Part shown: in pieces, positions 24,025-34,992 of the stretch
Layout of the letters: each line of letters begins with the position of its first letter
Position numbering within the stretch: the stretch's first letter is position 1
NCBI GenBank assembly: GCA_030426945.1
Contig: JAUHXL010000008.1
Span: 1 to 41,804 of the forward strand
Origin: a bacterium
Lineage (GTDB): Bacteria; Myxococcota_A; Bradymonadia; UBA7976; UBA1532
Reading direction: 5' to 3'
Length of the DNA: 41,804 nt
Made by a program: the position numbers and the translations under genes
The notes under the pieces: generated by a model
What the model was told of the DNA's origin: nothing
The model's input: the letters and a program-made list of their open reading frames with translations, nothing else
The model's database searches: none

Positions 24025-26280
24025 TCACTCCCCCAGCGTGACGTGCACTCGCAGGCCGCCGTCGAGGTGCAGCCGCCCGTCGGACACGCGCGGCGCGGTC
24101 GCGAACCGCGGCACGATGCGCAGCCCCTGCAGCCGGGGCGCCAGATCGTTGAGGCTGGCGGCGTCGATCTCGATGGGATCGAGCCCCAGGCCGAGGCCGC
24201 CGGCGAGGGCGTCTTGCACCATCGGCCAGACGGCGATCTCGACCAGCTGCGCCAGCGCGTCGGCGCTCAGCAGCGGGCGCGCGCTGCCCTGCTGGATCAG
24301 CACCGCCTCGATCGTCGGTGCCTCGGCGATGACCAGCTCGATGTTGGCCTCGACGACCTCGATGAACACCCCGACGCGCAGGCTGAGGGCGTAGACGTCG
24401 GGCGCCATCGCCAGCGGGCTGGTGGTGGTCATGCGCAGGTCGCCGACCTGCACCTCGAGGGGGAACTCGGCGCGCGGGGGTGAGGGGGCGATGACCGGGG
24501 GCAGCCGCCCGTCGAGCTGGACATCGCCCAGCACGCCGGCCAGCTGGTCGGGCAGCGGCGGGCGAATCTGGAGCAGGCCGGCCCGCCACACCTCGTGCAG
24601 CAGCGCGTTGAGCAGCGTGAGGCGCGCCCGCACCGTGAGCCCCTCGCCGGGGCCCACCAACGACTCCAGCGGCTCGAAGGTCGGCACGCCGGGATCGTCA
24701 TGGGGCGCGGTCACCGGCCCCGGGTGGCGGATCTCGGCGCCCAGGGTCAGGGTCATCGCGTTGTGCCGCCGCACCTCCAGATCGGTGGGCTCGAGCTGCA
24801 TCTCGAGCCGCACCGGCGGGATGCCCTCCACGCCCGTGTCCAGATCCAGCGGGATGCTGCCCAGCGCCCCGAGCAGCGCGTCGAAGCCCGACTCGACCAG
24901 GCCGGGCAGCTGCTCGCGCACCAGGCCGTCGACCAGGTCCACCGCCAGATCCTGGGCCACCCGGCCGAGCTGGCTGCCCAGCGTGCTGACCAGCGCCGAG
25001 GCGGTCGGGCTGGCGTAGTCGCCGGTGATGCGCTCGAGGGTCACGCCGATGGCGTCGACCTCGACGGTGAGCGTGGGATCGAGGGAGAGGCGCAGCCGCG
25101 CGAAGGCGGCCAGCGAGGCCTCGAGCGCGCCGTCGAGCGAGATGGGCGCGCCCTCGAGGGTCAGCCCACCGCGGGTCTCGACGCGGGCCTGGGGGAGTTG
25201 GACGAAGAGCTCGATACCGTCGCGGGTGAAGACCAGGTCGACCTCCGGCGCGCCCAGATCCACGGCCGTGACCTCGAGGCGCAGGGCCGCCGAGTCGGCG
25301 ATGACCGGATCGCCCAGCAGGCTGCCCGCGTCGGCGAGCAGCAGCAGGCTCTCGACCACCTGGGCCAGCTCGTCGAGGACCACCTCGCCGGCGCCCTCGG
25401 GCAGCTCGGGCGGCGCGTCGTCGTCGAGCAGCACCTGCTCGAGGCGGGCCACGACCGCGCCCTCGACGCGCACGCCGTCGGCCTCGACCCGGGTGAACGC
25501 GGGGGCCCACAGCACGTCGCGCACGTCCTTCACCGCGGGGCGCTGCACGCCGTCGTCGGCCACCACCTCGACGCGGTTGATGCCGAAGCGGGCCGGGACG
25601 TCGAGGGCGAAGACGCCCGCCGGGCCGACCTCGACGCGCTCCCCGTTCACCCACACCGTGACGACGCCGCCGCTGTCGGTGGCGGTGCCGCGCACGGCGA
25701 TGGTGCCCGACCCGTCCGCGCCGAGGACGGCCCCCCGCGCGGGCTCGCTGAGCACCAGCTTGGGCGGCCCCGCGTCGACATAGAACGCGGTGCGCCCGCA
25801 TTGGCCGTCCGGGCGGCATCCCAGCACCGCCCCCTGCCCCTCGGCCAGCAGGGTGAGCGTGCCCTCGTCGTCGACGGTCGCCGCGCCGGCCGGCGCGACG
25901 GTCCAGGTGATGGGGCCCACCTCGGCCGGCTGCCCCCCGCGGTCGAAGCCCAGCGCCACGGCCCGCGGCCTGTCCTCGAGCGTGTAGATCGCCCGCCGCG
26001 GATCGAGCTCGACCTCGATCCAGCCGAGCGGCGGCGGCCCCGGGGGCCCCTGATCGGCCTCGGGCGCCCGCGCGTCGATCCGCGGCGGGCGGGCGTCCGG
26101 GCGCGCGTCCACGGCGGCGTCGCCGATGGGCCGCGCGTCCGCGCCGGGCCCCACGTCGAAGACGCCCGCGTCGCGGCCGGAGGCCACGTCGGTGGCGTCG
26201 CTGCACGCGCAGAGCGAGACGGCCACGAGCGCCGCCAGACCGCCGCGCCGCGGCCCGTGATGATGACTGCGCGCGCTCAT
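24025..26280 (-). CDS. Lipoprotein with Ig-like N-terminal region and BPI/TULIP-like C-terminal region (paralogue B)
   Basis: ATG 26280, 751 aa; LAALVAVSLCAC lipobox; DAGVFDVGPGADARPIGDAAVDARPDARPP linker; LVREQLPGLVESGFDALLGALGSIPLDL...LLNALLHEVWRAGLLQI...LHLDGGLRVHVTLGE. Confidence 0.65.
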   Translation of the reverse strand: MSARSHHHGPRRGGLAALVAVSLCACSDATDVASGRDAGVFDVGPGADARPIGDAAVDARPDARPPRIDARAPEADQGPPGPPPLGWIEVELDPRRAIYTLEDRPRAVALGFDRGGQPAEVGPITWTVAPAGAATVDDEGTLTLLAEGQGAVLGCRPDGQCGRTAFYVDAGPPKLVLSEPARGAVLGADGSGTIAVRGTATDSGGVVTVWVNGERVEVGPAGVFALDVPARFGINRVEVVADDGVQRPAVKDVRDVLWAPAFTRVEADGVRVEGAVVARLEQVLLDDDAPPELPEGAGEVVLDELAQVVESLLLLADAGSLLGDPVIADSAALRLEVTAVDLGAPEVDLVFTRDGIELFVQLPQARVETRGGLTLEGAPISLDGALEASLAAFARLRLSLDPTLTVEVDAIGVTLERITGDYASPTASALVSTLGSQLGRVAQDLAVDLVDGLVREQLPGLVESGFDALLGALGSIPLDLDTGVEGIPPVRLEMQLEPTDLEVRRHNAMTLTLGAEIRHPGPVTAPHDDPGVPTFEPLESLVGPGEGLTVRARLTLLNALLHEVWRAGLLQIRPPLPDQLAGVLGDVQLDGRLPPVIAPSPPRAEFPLEVQVGDLRMTTTSPLAMAPDVYALSLRVGVFIEVVEANIELVIAEAPTIEAVLIQQGSARPLLSADALAQLVEIAVWPMVQDALAGGLGLGLDPIEIDAASLNDLAPRLQGLRIVPRFATAPRVSDGRLHLDGGLRVHVTLGE

Positions 26281-29075
26281 TCGCCGAAGACCCCGTCGAC
26301 CAGCAGGTGGGTGGCGGTGCCGTCGAGCGACGGGCGTCGCAGCCCGATGCGCGTGCCGCGCGGCACCCCGTACTGCACCAGCGCCTCGGGCAGGGCGAAG
26401 TCCGGCACCGGCAGCGTCGGCAGCACGTTGTTGAGCGAGGTGTCGATCAGCGCCTGCACGATCGTGCGCAGGTCGCGCTCGACCGCGGCCCGGCCCTGCG
26501 CCGAGATGCTCGCGCCGCCGATGGCGACCCGCAGCGTCTCGACCTCGATGCCCTGCTGACCGCCGAACACCAGGGTGTCGCCGCCGACGAGCTCGACCCC
26601 CGCGGTGGCGGTCGCCACCAGGATCAGCTGCAGCGGATCGTCGAAGACGCCGGGGATCTGGAAGCTGCCCACCGCGGGCCCGAGGTGCAGCCGCACCACG
26701 GCGCCGTCGCCGAGCCCCTCGACGGCCGGCGGCGTGAGCACCTGCAGGCTGAGGGAGGCGCCGGCCGGCAGCTCCCCCAGCAGCCCGGCGGCGTCGTCGA
26801 AGTGGAAGAAGCCGGCGCGCCACAGGCGGTGCAGGAGCTGGTTGATCAGGCCGACGTGGACCGCCGCGCCGACGGTGCCCTCCGGCTCGAGCTCCAGCCA
26901 CACGGGCCCCGCGGTGAGGGGCACCCCCGCCGAGGGCGCCCCCTGCCCCGTCGGCCCGTTGGCCAGCGTCGAGATGCCCATCGCCAGCCGCCGCGGCGTC
27001 GAGCTGAGGGTCGAGAAGCCCAGCCCCAGCGAGAGCTCGAAGGGCGGCCGCCCGGCCAACGCGGGCACCTCGAAGGCCAGCCCCAGCGCCGCCAGATCCA
27101 GCCCGCTGAGCACGTCCGACAGCAGGCTGTCGATCTCGCCCTCGAGGAAGTCGGTCAGGGCGCCGACGACCTCGCGGCGGATCGTGCCCTCGAAGGCCGA
27201 GAACACGAGGTCGAGCAGGGCGCCGGTCAGGAAGCCGCTGAAGTCGCTGCTCAGGTTGCCCACCTGCACCGAGTTGGTGGTGCGCAGGCGCACGTTCGGT
27301 CGCCCGTTGCGCAGCTCGACGGCGAAGGTGAGATCGATCGAGATGAAGCTGGCGGTGATGGTGCCCGAGTTGCCCACCGTGCCCAGCATCTTCACGTCGA
27401 GCTCCATCCGCTCGAGGCGCGCCCGCACGCGCAGGCCGCCGTCGACCAGCGTGGCCGACATCGTGTTGGGGCCGCGCACGCGCAGGCCGCGGTACTCCGC
27501 GCCGAGCCGGAAGACGCAGACCCCGAGGACGCGCTGCCGGCACTCGTTGGGCACCACCGGGTTCTGGGCGCGCAGGGTCTGGTCGATGGTGGTGACGAGG
27601 CCGGGCGAGTCGACCACCCGCCGCAGCAGATCGGTCAGGCTGGTCAGCGGCCGGTCGGGCGCGCCGTCGTCGACGGCGCCCTGCAGCAGCTGCAGCTGGA
27701 TGGCGTCGGCGAGGGGCGTGGCCTCGCCCAGGTAGCTGTCGGCGGCGAAGTACGCGCAGAAGGTGCTGTTCACGTTGCCGACGGCGTCCCGGGCGGTGAC
27801 GTCGTGCACGTTGACCCCCCAGCGCGGCTGCACCGGCAGCGAGAAGCTGCCGTCCGCGCCCACCGGCACCTCGCGGCCGTCGACGCTGAGCGCCGCCAGG
27901 CCCGCCTGATCGGCCACCCGCCCCTCGAAGCGCAGCTCGCCGCCGCGGCGCACCATGGCGCCCAGCGCCGGCTGAAGGCACGAGATGGCCGGCCCGCCGG
28001 CGTCCACCAGCACCTCCGCCGACGCGGTCAGCGGCCGATCCTCGAAGGTCGGCCCCTCGACGGTGACGGTGAGCGTGTAGCGCCCCTCGGCGTCCGGTCG
28101 GAAGCGGCCCTCGCCGAAGTCGGGCAGCGCCGGATCCGCGCGCCAGACCAGGGGCGCGTCGTCGACCGGGTTGCCGAAGATGTCGGTCACCCGCGCCGGG
28201 TAGGCGATCACGGCGCCGACGTCGTGCACGGGGGTGGCGGGCTGCACCGACGCGGCCAGCGCCGCCGGCAGGCCGGGCAGCACGTCCAGCCGCGCGACGT
28301 CCTCGACCTTGGCGCCGGGCAGGGCGCAGGTGATCTGGTAGCGGCCCGCCGTCGTCGCCCGCACGCTCGAGCCCTCGACCTCGACGCCGCCGCCCGCGGG
28401 CGCCGCCTGCACCGTCGCCGCCGAGGCGTCGACCGGGTTGCCCTCCGCGTCCCAGGCGAGGCAGGTGACGTCGACCGGCTCGCCGGCGACGGCGACCTCG
28501 CGGTCGGGGACGGCCACCACCGTCTGCGGGGGCCCCGCCAGCACGTCCCACCGCGCGGGCGAGTCGTCACGCAGCCCCAGCCCAGGGGCCACGCACGTGA
28601 TGCGGTACACGCCCGCGCGCGCGCCGACCACCGACTGGGTGTCGCCGTCGCTCACCCGCCAGCCCTCGGCCGGGCGCACCTCGTAGCGCGTGATCACGTC
28701 GGCCACCGGGACGCCCTCGGCGTCGAGGGCCTCGCAGGTGACGCGGTTGGCGACCCCCGCCACCGTCGTCGGGCTGCCCACGCGCGTGTCCACCGCCAGC
28801 ACGACGGGCGGCGCGGGCACGGCGTCGGTGCCGTCGCCGGGGGCGGCGTCGGGGATGTCGACCGGGGCGCCGTCGAAGGTGCGCCCGGCGTCGGCTGGCC
28901 CCCGGTCCGGCGGCGGCGGCGGCGCGGCGTCCACCAGCACGCCGAGATCCAGCGCCGGAATCGCGGCGTCGGGCTCGGGATCGGAGGGGCGCTTCTGTTG
29001 ATCGTCGGCGCAGCCGATCGCGATCCACGTGGTCAGGAGCACGGCGAGCGGACGACGGATGGCTGTGATTCGCAT
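26277..29075 (-). CDS. Lipoprotein with Ig-like N-terminal repeats and BPI/TULIP-like C-terminal region (paralogue A)
   Basis: ATG 29075, 932 aa; [12 protein letters not shown] lipobox; [34 protein letters not shown]...[17 protein letters not shown]...[17 protein letters not shown]...LLVDGVFGE; 4-nt overlap with paralogue B. Confidence 0.65.
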   Translation of the reverse strand: MRITAIRRPLAVLLTTWIAIGCADDQQKRPSDPEPDAAIPALDLGVLVDAAPPPPPDRGPADAGRTFDGAPVDIPDAAPGDGTDAVPAPPVVLAVDTRVGSPTTVAGVANRVTCEALDAEGVPVADVITRYEVRPAEGWRVSDGDTQSVVGARAGVYRITCVAPGLGLRDDSPARWDVLAGPPQTVVAVPDREVAVAGEPVDVTCLAWDAEGNPVDASAATVQAAPAGGGVEVEGSSVRATTAGRYQITCALPGAKVEDVARLDVLPGLPAALAASVQPATPVHDVGAVIAYPARVTDIFGNPVDDAPLVWRADPALPDFGEGRFRPDAEGRYTLTVTVEGPTFEDRPLTASAEVLVDAGGPAISCLQPALGAMVRRGGELRFEGRVADQAGLAALSVDGREVPVGADGSFSLPVQPRWGVNVHDVTARDAVGNVNSTFCAYFAADSYLGEATPLADAIQLQLLQGAVDDGAPDRPLTSLTDLLRRVVDSPGLVTTIDQTLRAQNPVVPNECRQRVLGVCVFRLGAEYRGLRVRGPNTMSATLVDGGLRVRARLERMELDVKMLGTVGNSGTITASFISIDLTFAVELRNGRPNVRLRTTNSVQVGNLSSDFSGFLTGALLDLVFSAFEGTIRREVVGALTDFLEGEIDSLLSDVLSGLDLAALGLAFEVPALAGRPPFELSLGLGFSTLSSTPRRLAMGISTLANGPTGQGAPSAGVPLTAGPVWLELEPEGTVGAAVHVGLINQLLHRLWRAGFFHFDDAAGLLGELPAGASLSLQVLTPPAVEGLGDGAVVRLHLGPAVGSFQIPGVFDDPLQLILVATATAGVELVGGDTLVFGGQQGIEVETLRVAIGGASISAQGRAAVERDLRTIVQALIDTSLNNVLPTLPVPDFALPEALVQYGVPRGTRIGLRRPSLDGTATHLLVDGVFGE

Positions 29076-29201
29076 GCGGGCCGAGCATAGCCCAAGCGCG
29101 CCGCCCGCCTCCACGCTTCACCGCGCGCGTCGCGCCGCTCATCGGTAGACGCGCGCGCGCGGAGTCCGTAGAGTGCGCCGACCTTTCACCGGAGCAAGCC
29201 C

Positions 29202-29743
29202 GTGTCCGACATCGAGCTCGAACCCCGCCGCGTCGTCCCCTTCGTCGATCCCGAGTCGGGCGAAGAGATCCCCATGGAGGTCTTCCTCGAGGTCGAGCAG
29301 GACCTCAAGGTGTTCGCCCTGCTGACGCCGGTGGCGTGGTCGGTCGAGGTCGTCCGCGCGACCGACGACACGATCGAGCCGGTCGAGCCGAGCGAGCTCG
29401 CCGGCCTGCGCAAGCACGTCGCCGACGGCATGGCCCCCCACGGCCTCACGGTGCACCTGCGGGCCGAGCAGTTCTTCCTCGAGGGCGATCCCGCCGAGGA
29501 CTTCTTCGACGACTGCGACTGCATCGACGTGCAGACCGACGACGGCGAGGAGGAGTACGCGGTGCTGCTGACGCTCGAGACCGGCGACGAGACCTTCATG
29601 GTCATCATGCCGACCGAGCCGGAGCTGTTCCCCGTCGAGATCGTCGACGACAAGGGGCGCCCGCTGAGCGACACCGAGCTCGAGGGCCTCGAGGACACCT
29701 TCCGGCGGGCGCTCGAGCCCTTCGAGGACGACGAGGAGGACTG

Positions 29744-29744
<1 letters not shown>
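29202..29744 (+). CDS. Acidic conserved protein, DUF3727/DUF1292-like
   Basis: GTG 29202, 180 aa; duplicated-looking '[18 protein letters not shown]' and '[36 protein letters not shown]'. Confidence 0.6.
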
Positions 29745-30943
<1,199 letters not shown>

Positions 30944-30953
30944 TCCGCCGCCC

Positions 30954-31769
30954 TCAGGGCGCCTCCTTCTTGGGCGCCTCGGGCGCCGCCCCCTCCCCCT
31001 TGTCTTCGTCCTTCGGCGGCTCCGCCTTCGGCACGGTCGTCGGCTTGCCCGTCTCGAGCACGCCCGCCGGGTCGTGGCGCAGGCAGACCGCGCGGTTCTG
31101 CCCGTAGCGCTGCTCGAAGGGCACGTACAGCATGCACGAGCCCTCCATGCACACCTTCTCGCAGGCCCCGTAGCCCTGGCTGTGCGCCACCTTGCGCGTC
31201 ATGCCGGTGACCGGATCAGCCACGCGGTTGTAGGCCTTGCCGTCGTCCCAGTTCTTCTCGTCGACGCTGTGCAGGCTGGTCATCACCGCGGCGGGCGTGC
31301 CCTTCTTCCACATGCCCTTCTTCTCGGCGATGGCCTTCTTCTGCGCGGCCAGCGCGGCGGGCTTGGGCGGCGTGTCCAGCTCGAACAGGTGCCCGAGGCC
31401 CTCGCCGGCCATCGCGACGATCAGGTCGTCGCAGCGCACCAGCATCCGGCCGTAGTGATCGGTCTGGCCCGAGGTCACGCAGGTCCACGAGCGGCTGCGC
31501 GCGAAGCCGGTCGCGCGCTTGGCGATGCCGTACAGCTCCTGCGCGTTCCAGTCGCCCCAGGAGTGCACCGGCCCGTAGCTCTCCAGCGTGTTGTAGCCCA
31601 TCAGCCGGGCCTTGCCGCTGCGGTGGCGGCCGGAGAGGATGCGGAAGCTGTCGCCGTCGCTCCAGTGCACCTCGGTGCGCACCCCGTCGAGCTGAACGGT
31701 GGCCGGCGCGGTCTTTGGCCCGAACAGGCCCAGGACGGCGGCGAAGGCGACTCCGATGAACGCGCTCAT
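30954..31769 (-). CDS. Staphylococcal-nuclease (SNase)-like secreted protein
   Basis: ATG 31769, 271 aa; DGVRTEVHWSDGDSFRILSGRHRSGKARLMGYNTLESYGP, DHYGRMLVRCDDLIVAMAGEGLGHL; C-terminal YGACEKVCMEGSCMLYVPF Cys-rich stretch. Confidence 0.7.
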   Translation of the reverse strand: MSAFIGVAFAAVLGLFGPKTAPATVQLDGVRTEVHWSDGDSFRILSGRHRSGKARLMGYNTLESYGPVHSWGDWNAQELYGIAKRATGFARSRSWTCVTSGQTDHYGRMLVRCDDLIVAMAGEGLGHLFELDTPPKPAALAAQKKAIAEKKGMWKKGTPAAVMTSLHSVDEKNWDDGKAYNRVADPVTGMTRKVAHSQGYGACEKVCMEGSCMLYVPFEQRYGQNRAVCLRHDPAGVLETGKPTTVPKAEPPKDEDKGEGAAPEAPKKEAP

Positions 31770-31876
31770 GTCTGCTCCTCGGCGGGCGGGGCGACGGGGC
31801 GCCCCGCGGCTGTGTACGATGCGCACACGGTACGCGAGCAGGCCGGCCGACGAAACGGGGGCGGCACCATTCAGAG

Positions 31877-32872
31877 GTGGCCGCGCCGAGGAGGGCCCCG
31901 ATCCTCATCCACACGCCACCGCCCTGGCGCCTGCCCGAGGCGTCGGTCACGCCGCGCGCGCGCTGGCTGGACCGCCGCGCCGTGGTGCGCCGCCTGGGGC
32001 TCGGCCTGATCGGCGCCGGCCTCGCGGCCTGTGCGGACGACGCCCCCCCGCGGCCCGCCGATCCCCTCGCGACCACGCCGGAGGCGCCGCCCCGACCACC
32101 GGCGCCTCGCGATCCGCGCTTCACCGCCGACCGCCCCCTGACCCCGGAGCGCGTCGCCGCCCGCTACAACAACTTCTACGAGTTCGGCACCGACAAGGAC
32201 GCGGTCTGGACGCGGGTGGGCGCCTTCGCCACCGCGCCCTGGCGCCTGACGCTGGCCGGCCACTGCCGCAACCCCGGCCCGATCGACGTCGACGATCTGC
32301 TTCGCCGACTCGCCAGGTCGCGCCAGGAGCGGGTGTACCGCTTCCGCTGCGTCGAGGCCTGGTCGATGGTCGTCCCCTGGACCGGCGTGCCCTTCGCCGA
32401 GCTCGTGCGCCTGGCCGATCCCAAAGTCGAGGCGACCCATGTGCGCCTGGTGACCGCGATGGACGCCGCCGCGATGCCCGGCGTCGCCGCGCAGCCCTGG
32501 ATGCCCTGGCCCTACTTCGAGTCCCTGCGCCTCGACGAGGCGGTGCACCCGCTGGCCCTGCTCGCGACCGGCATCTACGGCCACCCGCTGCCCCGCCAGC
32601 ACGGCGCGCCCCTGCGCCTCGTCGTGCCCTGGAAGTACGGCTTCAAGAGCATCAAGAGCCTCGTGCGGGTCGAGTTCGTGGCCGGCCAGCCGCGCACCTT
32701 CTGGAACAGCCTCGCGCCCAACGAGTACGACGTGCTCGGCAACGTCGACCCCGCCGTCCCGCACCCGCGCTGGTCGCAGTCGACCGAGCGCGACATCGCG
32801 ACCGACGAGCGCTTCCCCACCCGGCCCTACAACGGCTACGGCGATCAGGTGGCCGGCCTCTACGTCGGCTGA
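31877..32872 (+). CDS. msrP: Molybdopterin-dependent protein-methionine-sulfoxide reductase catalytic subunit
   Basis: Twin-Arg signal LDRRAVVRRLGLGLIGAGLAAC; YNNFYEFGTDKDAV, YRFRCVEAWSMVVPWTGVPFAEL, VPWKYGFKSIKSLVRVEF. Exact start uncertain. Confidence 0.92.
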   Translation: MAAPRRAPILIHTPPPWRLPEASVTPRARWLDRRAVVRRLGLGLIGAGLAACADDAPPRPADPLATTPEAPPRPPAPRDPRFTADRPLTPERVAARYNNFYEFGTDKDAVWTRVGAFATAPWRLTLAGHCRNPGPIDVDDLLRRLARSRQERVYRFRCVEAWSMVVPWTGVPFAELVRLADPKVEATHVRLVTAMDAAAMPGVAAQPWMPWPYFESLRLDEAVHPLALLATGIYGHPLPRQHGAPLRLVVPWKYGFKSIKSLVRVEFVAGQPRTFWNSLAPNEYDVLGNVDPAVPHPRWSQSTERDIATDERFPTRPYNGYGDQVAGLYVG

Positions 32873-32941
32873 GCGGCCGCCCGGTCGGGGCGGGTGTGAT
32901 TCAGACCCGTCGGTCCACCGCACGCCCCGCCAGATCGGCCA

Positions 32942-33088
32942 GGCTCTCGGCTCTCAGCGATCCGCTGTCAGCTCCGCCGCGATGATGGGGACCGTCTGCC
33001 CGGAAACCCCGCGCGTCGACCTTGCGCCGCGGTGGACGCTCGGCACGACGCACGGGCCCGGCTGAAAGCTGAAAGCCGAGAGCCGACA
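32942..33088. repeat. Two inverted clusters of degenerate heptamer repeats flanking ~90 bp
   Basis: 32942 ggctctc-ggctctc-agcgatc-cgctgtc and 33061 gctgaaa-gctgaaa-gccgaga-gccgaca. 16-nt arms 32942-32957 and 33069-33084 are inverted copies matching at 15/16. Confidence 0.7.
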
Positions 33089-33174
33089 GCCGGTGGGAGC
33101 GGCCACCAACGGCTCGTGAGCAGACCCGGTGCGGGCCTTCCCGGCGCCCCGGGGCTGTGCGATGCTCCCCGGCC

Positions 33175-34992
33175 ATGAGCCTGCCCGATCTCGACGACGA
33201 CGCCCCCGCCTTCCGCACCCGCTCCACGTGGCCCATCGTGGCGGTGATGGTCGTGTTGGCCGGCGTGGGCGGCTACTTCGCCTGGCGCTTCACCACCGCG
33301 CCGGAGCCCCGGCGCGTGCTGGTCGCCATCGACTTCGACGGCCACTGGTTCGCCGGCTCGCGCCCGGCGGCGCTGCTGGCCGACGAGCTGAACGCGCGCC
33401 TCGAGACGCTGGGCTTTCAGCCCGTGCGGGCGGGCGATCCCGAGGTCACCGAGGCCCTGCAGACCAGCAGCACGTTGCCCGAGGCGGCGCGCAAGCTGAA
33501 GGCCGCCTTCATCGTCACCGGCACGCTGACGCCGACGGTCATCGAGCACCCCGTGGGGGGCGGTTACTTCGAGGTGCGCGCCGCGGGCGCGGTGGAGGTG
33601 CAGCACATCGAGGACGAGGCGCCGGTGAGCGTGCCGATCCGCGGGTGGTCGGGCGCCCGGGAGCGGGACCGCGCGCTCGACATCCTGGCCTCGGAGTCCA
33701 TCGCGCTGCAGGCCATCGGCGCCGCCCTGCCCCCGCTGCTCGAGCACCCGACCATCGCCGCGCTGCTCGAGGGCGACGCCCGCACCATCGTCGACCTGCA
33801 GCCCGCCGCGAAGTTCGTCGCCGCGCGCACCCGGCAGCTGAGCCAGGCGAAGGACGCCTACGCCGCCTACGCCGGGCGTCGACAGGACGCCGAGAAGGGG
33901 CCGGTCGAGATCACGTACCATGGCACCACCGCCGCCGAGGACGGCCTGCTGGGCACGGGCCCGCGGGGCTACCTGGTCAAGACCGAGAACACACAGCCTT
34001 ATGTGTCGCCGCGCACGCTGAAGCTGCGGCTGCTCGAGGATCTCGAGACGGTCGAGTGGCGCACGCCCGAGGGCGAGCGCACGGTGCTGTGGTCGGGCTA
34101 CAACGTGTTCAGCTATCCGGGCGTCTCCAAGGACGGCAGCGTCGTGGCGCTGGTCGAGGATCTCTTCGGCTGGGCCAAGGCGCTCACCCGCATCGGCCCG
34201 GACGGCGAGCCGAGGCGGCTGATCCTCGACGAAGCGCAGCGCTTCTCGTCGCCCGAGCCCTCGGCGGAGGGCACCTTCGTCGCCGCCTACGCCCGCACCT
34301 GCCGGCGCTGCCCGGACGCGCTCTTGGTGGTGGACGCCGAGGGCAAGACGCGCCTGCGCGCCGAGAACGAGGGTGGCCGCTTCGATGGGTTCACCTGGCT
34401 GGACGACCGCCGGCTGGCCGTGCTGCACACGCCCGTGGCGCCGCCGCCCGAGGCCGAGCAGGGCGCCGAGGCGCCGGAGGAGGCCGCGGCCCCCCCCGAC
34501 GCGCGCGTGTTCCCCGCCGTTCGCCAGACGCTGTGGATCATCGACGTGAGCGCCGAGCCCCCGCGTCCCGTGGCGCTGCGCCCCAGCGACGAGGGCGAGC
34601 ACCTGAGCTGGATGAGCGCCGACCGACGAGGCGAGCGCCTCGCGTTCCGCCTGAAGCACCCGGAGGGCAGCGGCCTCGCGGTGCTGACGCTGGCCGACGG
34701 CGCGCTGACCCGTCTGATCATCCCCGGCAAGGTGAGCAGCCCGAGGTTCTCGCCCGCCGGCGCCTGGCTGACGTTCAACTTCCGCCCCACCGGCAAGGGC
34801 GCCGACGAGGAGATCGCCGTGATGCCCACCGCCGGCGGCCCGGTGAAGGTGCTGACCGACAACGACACCCGCGACCGCTACCCGACCTTCGACCACACCG
34901 GCAAGCGCATCTACTTCGAGTCCCTGGGCAAGGATCCCAACCACCCCAAGCGGCACGTCGCGCTGATCGCCTCGATCCCGTTCGAACCATGA
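33175..34992 (+). CDS. Membrane-anchored TolB/PD40-like beta-propeller protein
   Basis: 605 aa; one N-terminal TM (WPIVAVMVVLAGVGGYFAW); ISPDG-like blades (YPGVSKDGSVVALV, SPRFSPAGAWLTFNFRPTG, YPTFDHTGKRIYFES). Confidence 0.7.
   Translation: MSLPDLDDDAPAFRTRSTWPIVAVMVVLAGVGGYFAWRFTTAPEPRRVLVAIDFDGHWFAGSRPAALLADELNARLETLGFQPVRAGDPEVTEALQTSSTLPEAARKLKAAFIVTGTLTPTVIEHPVGGGYFEVRAAGAVEVQHIEDEAPVSVPIRGWSGARERDRALDILASESIALQAIGAALPPLLEHPTIAALLEGDARTIVDLQPAAKFVAARTRQLSQAKDAYAAYAGRRQDAEKGPVEITYHGTTAAEDGLLGTGPRGYLVKTENTQPYVSPRTLKLRLLEDLETVEWRTPEGERTVLWSGYNVFSYPGVSKDGSVVALVEDLFGWAKALTRIGPDGEPRRLILDEAQRFSSPEPSAEGTFVAAYARTCRRCPDALLVVDAEGKTRLRAENEGGRFDGFTWLDDRRLAVLHTPVAPPPEAEQGAEAPEEAAAPPDARVFPAVRQTLWIIDVSAEPPRPVALRPSDEGEHLSWMSADRRGERLAFRLKHPEGSGLAVLTLADGALTRLIIPGKVSSPRFSPAGAWLTFNFRPTGKGADEEIAVMPTAGGPVKVLTDNDTRDRYPTFDHTGKRIYFESLGKDPNHPKRHVALIASIPFEP

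Noticed and set aside
26281-28551. N-terminal extension of the 1508-aa ORF 24025..28551
   Set aside because: The segment upstream of Met at 26280 is out-of-frame translation of the neighbouring gene; a signal peptide with lipobox follows the internal ATG.
26307-29090. 927-aa plus-strand ORF opposite the TULIP-like lipoprotein
   Set aside because: Composition (H/R/G/A-rich) and lack of motifs indicate a shadow ORF; the minus strand has a lipobox and a paralogue.
31812-31828. Imperfect palindrome gtgtacgatgcgcacac in the SNase-like/msrP divergent region
   Set aside because: Short, imperfect and with no identifiable regulator nearby; not distinguishable from chance.
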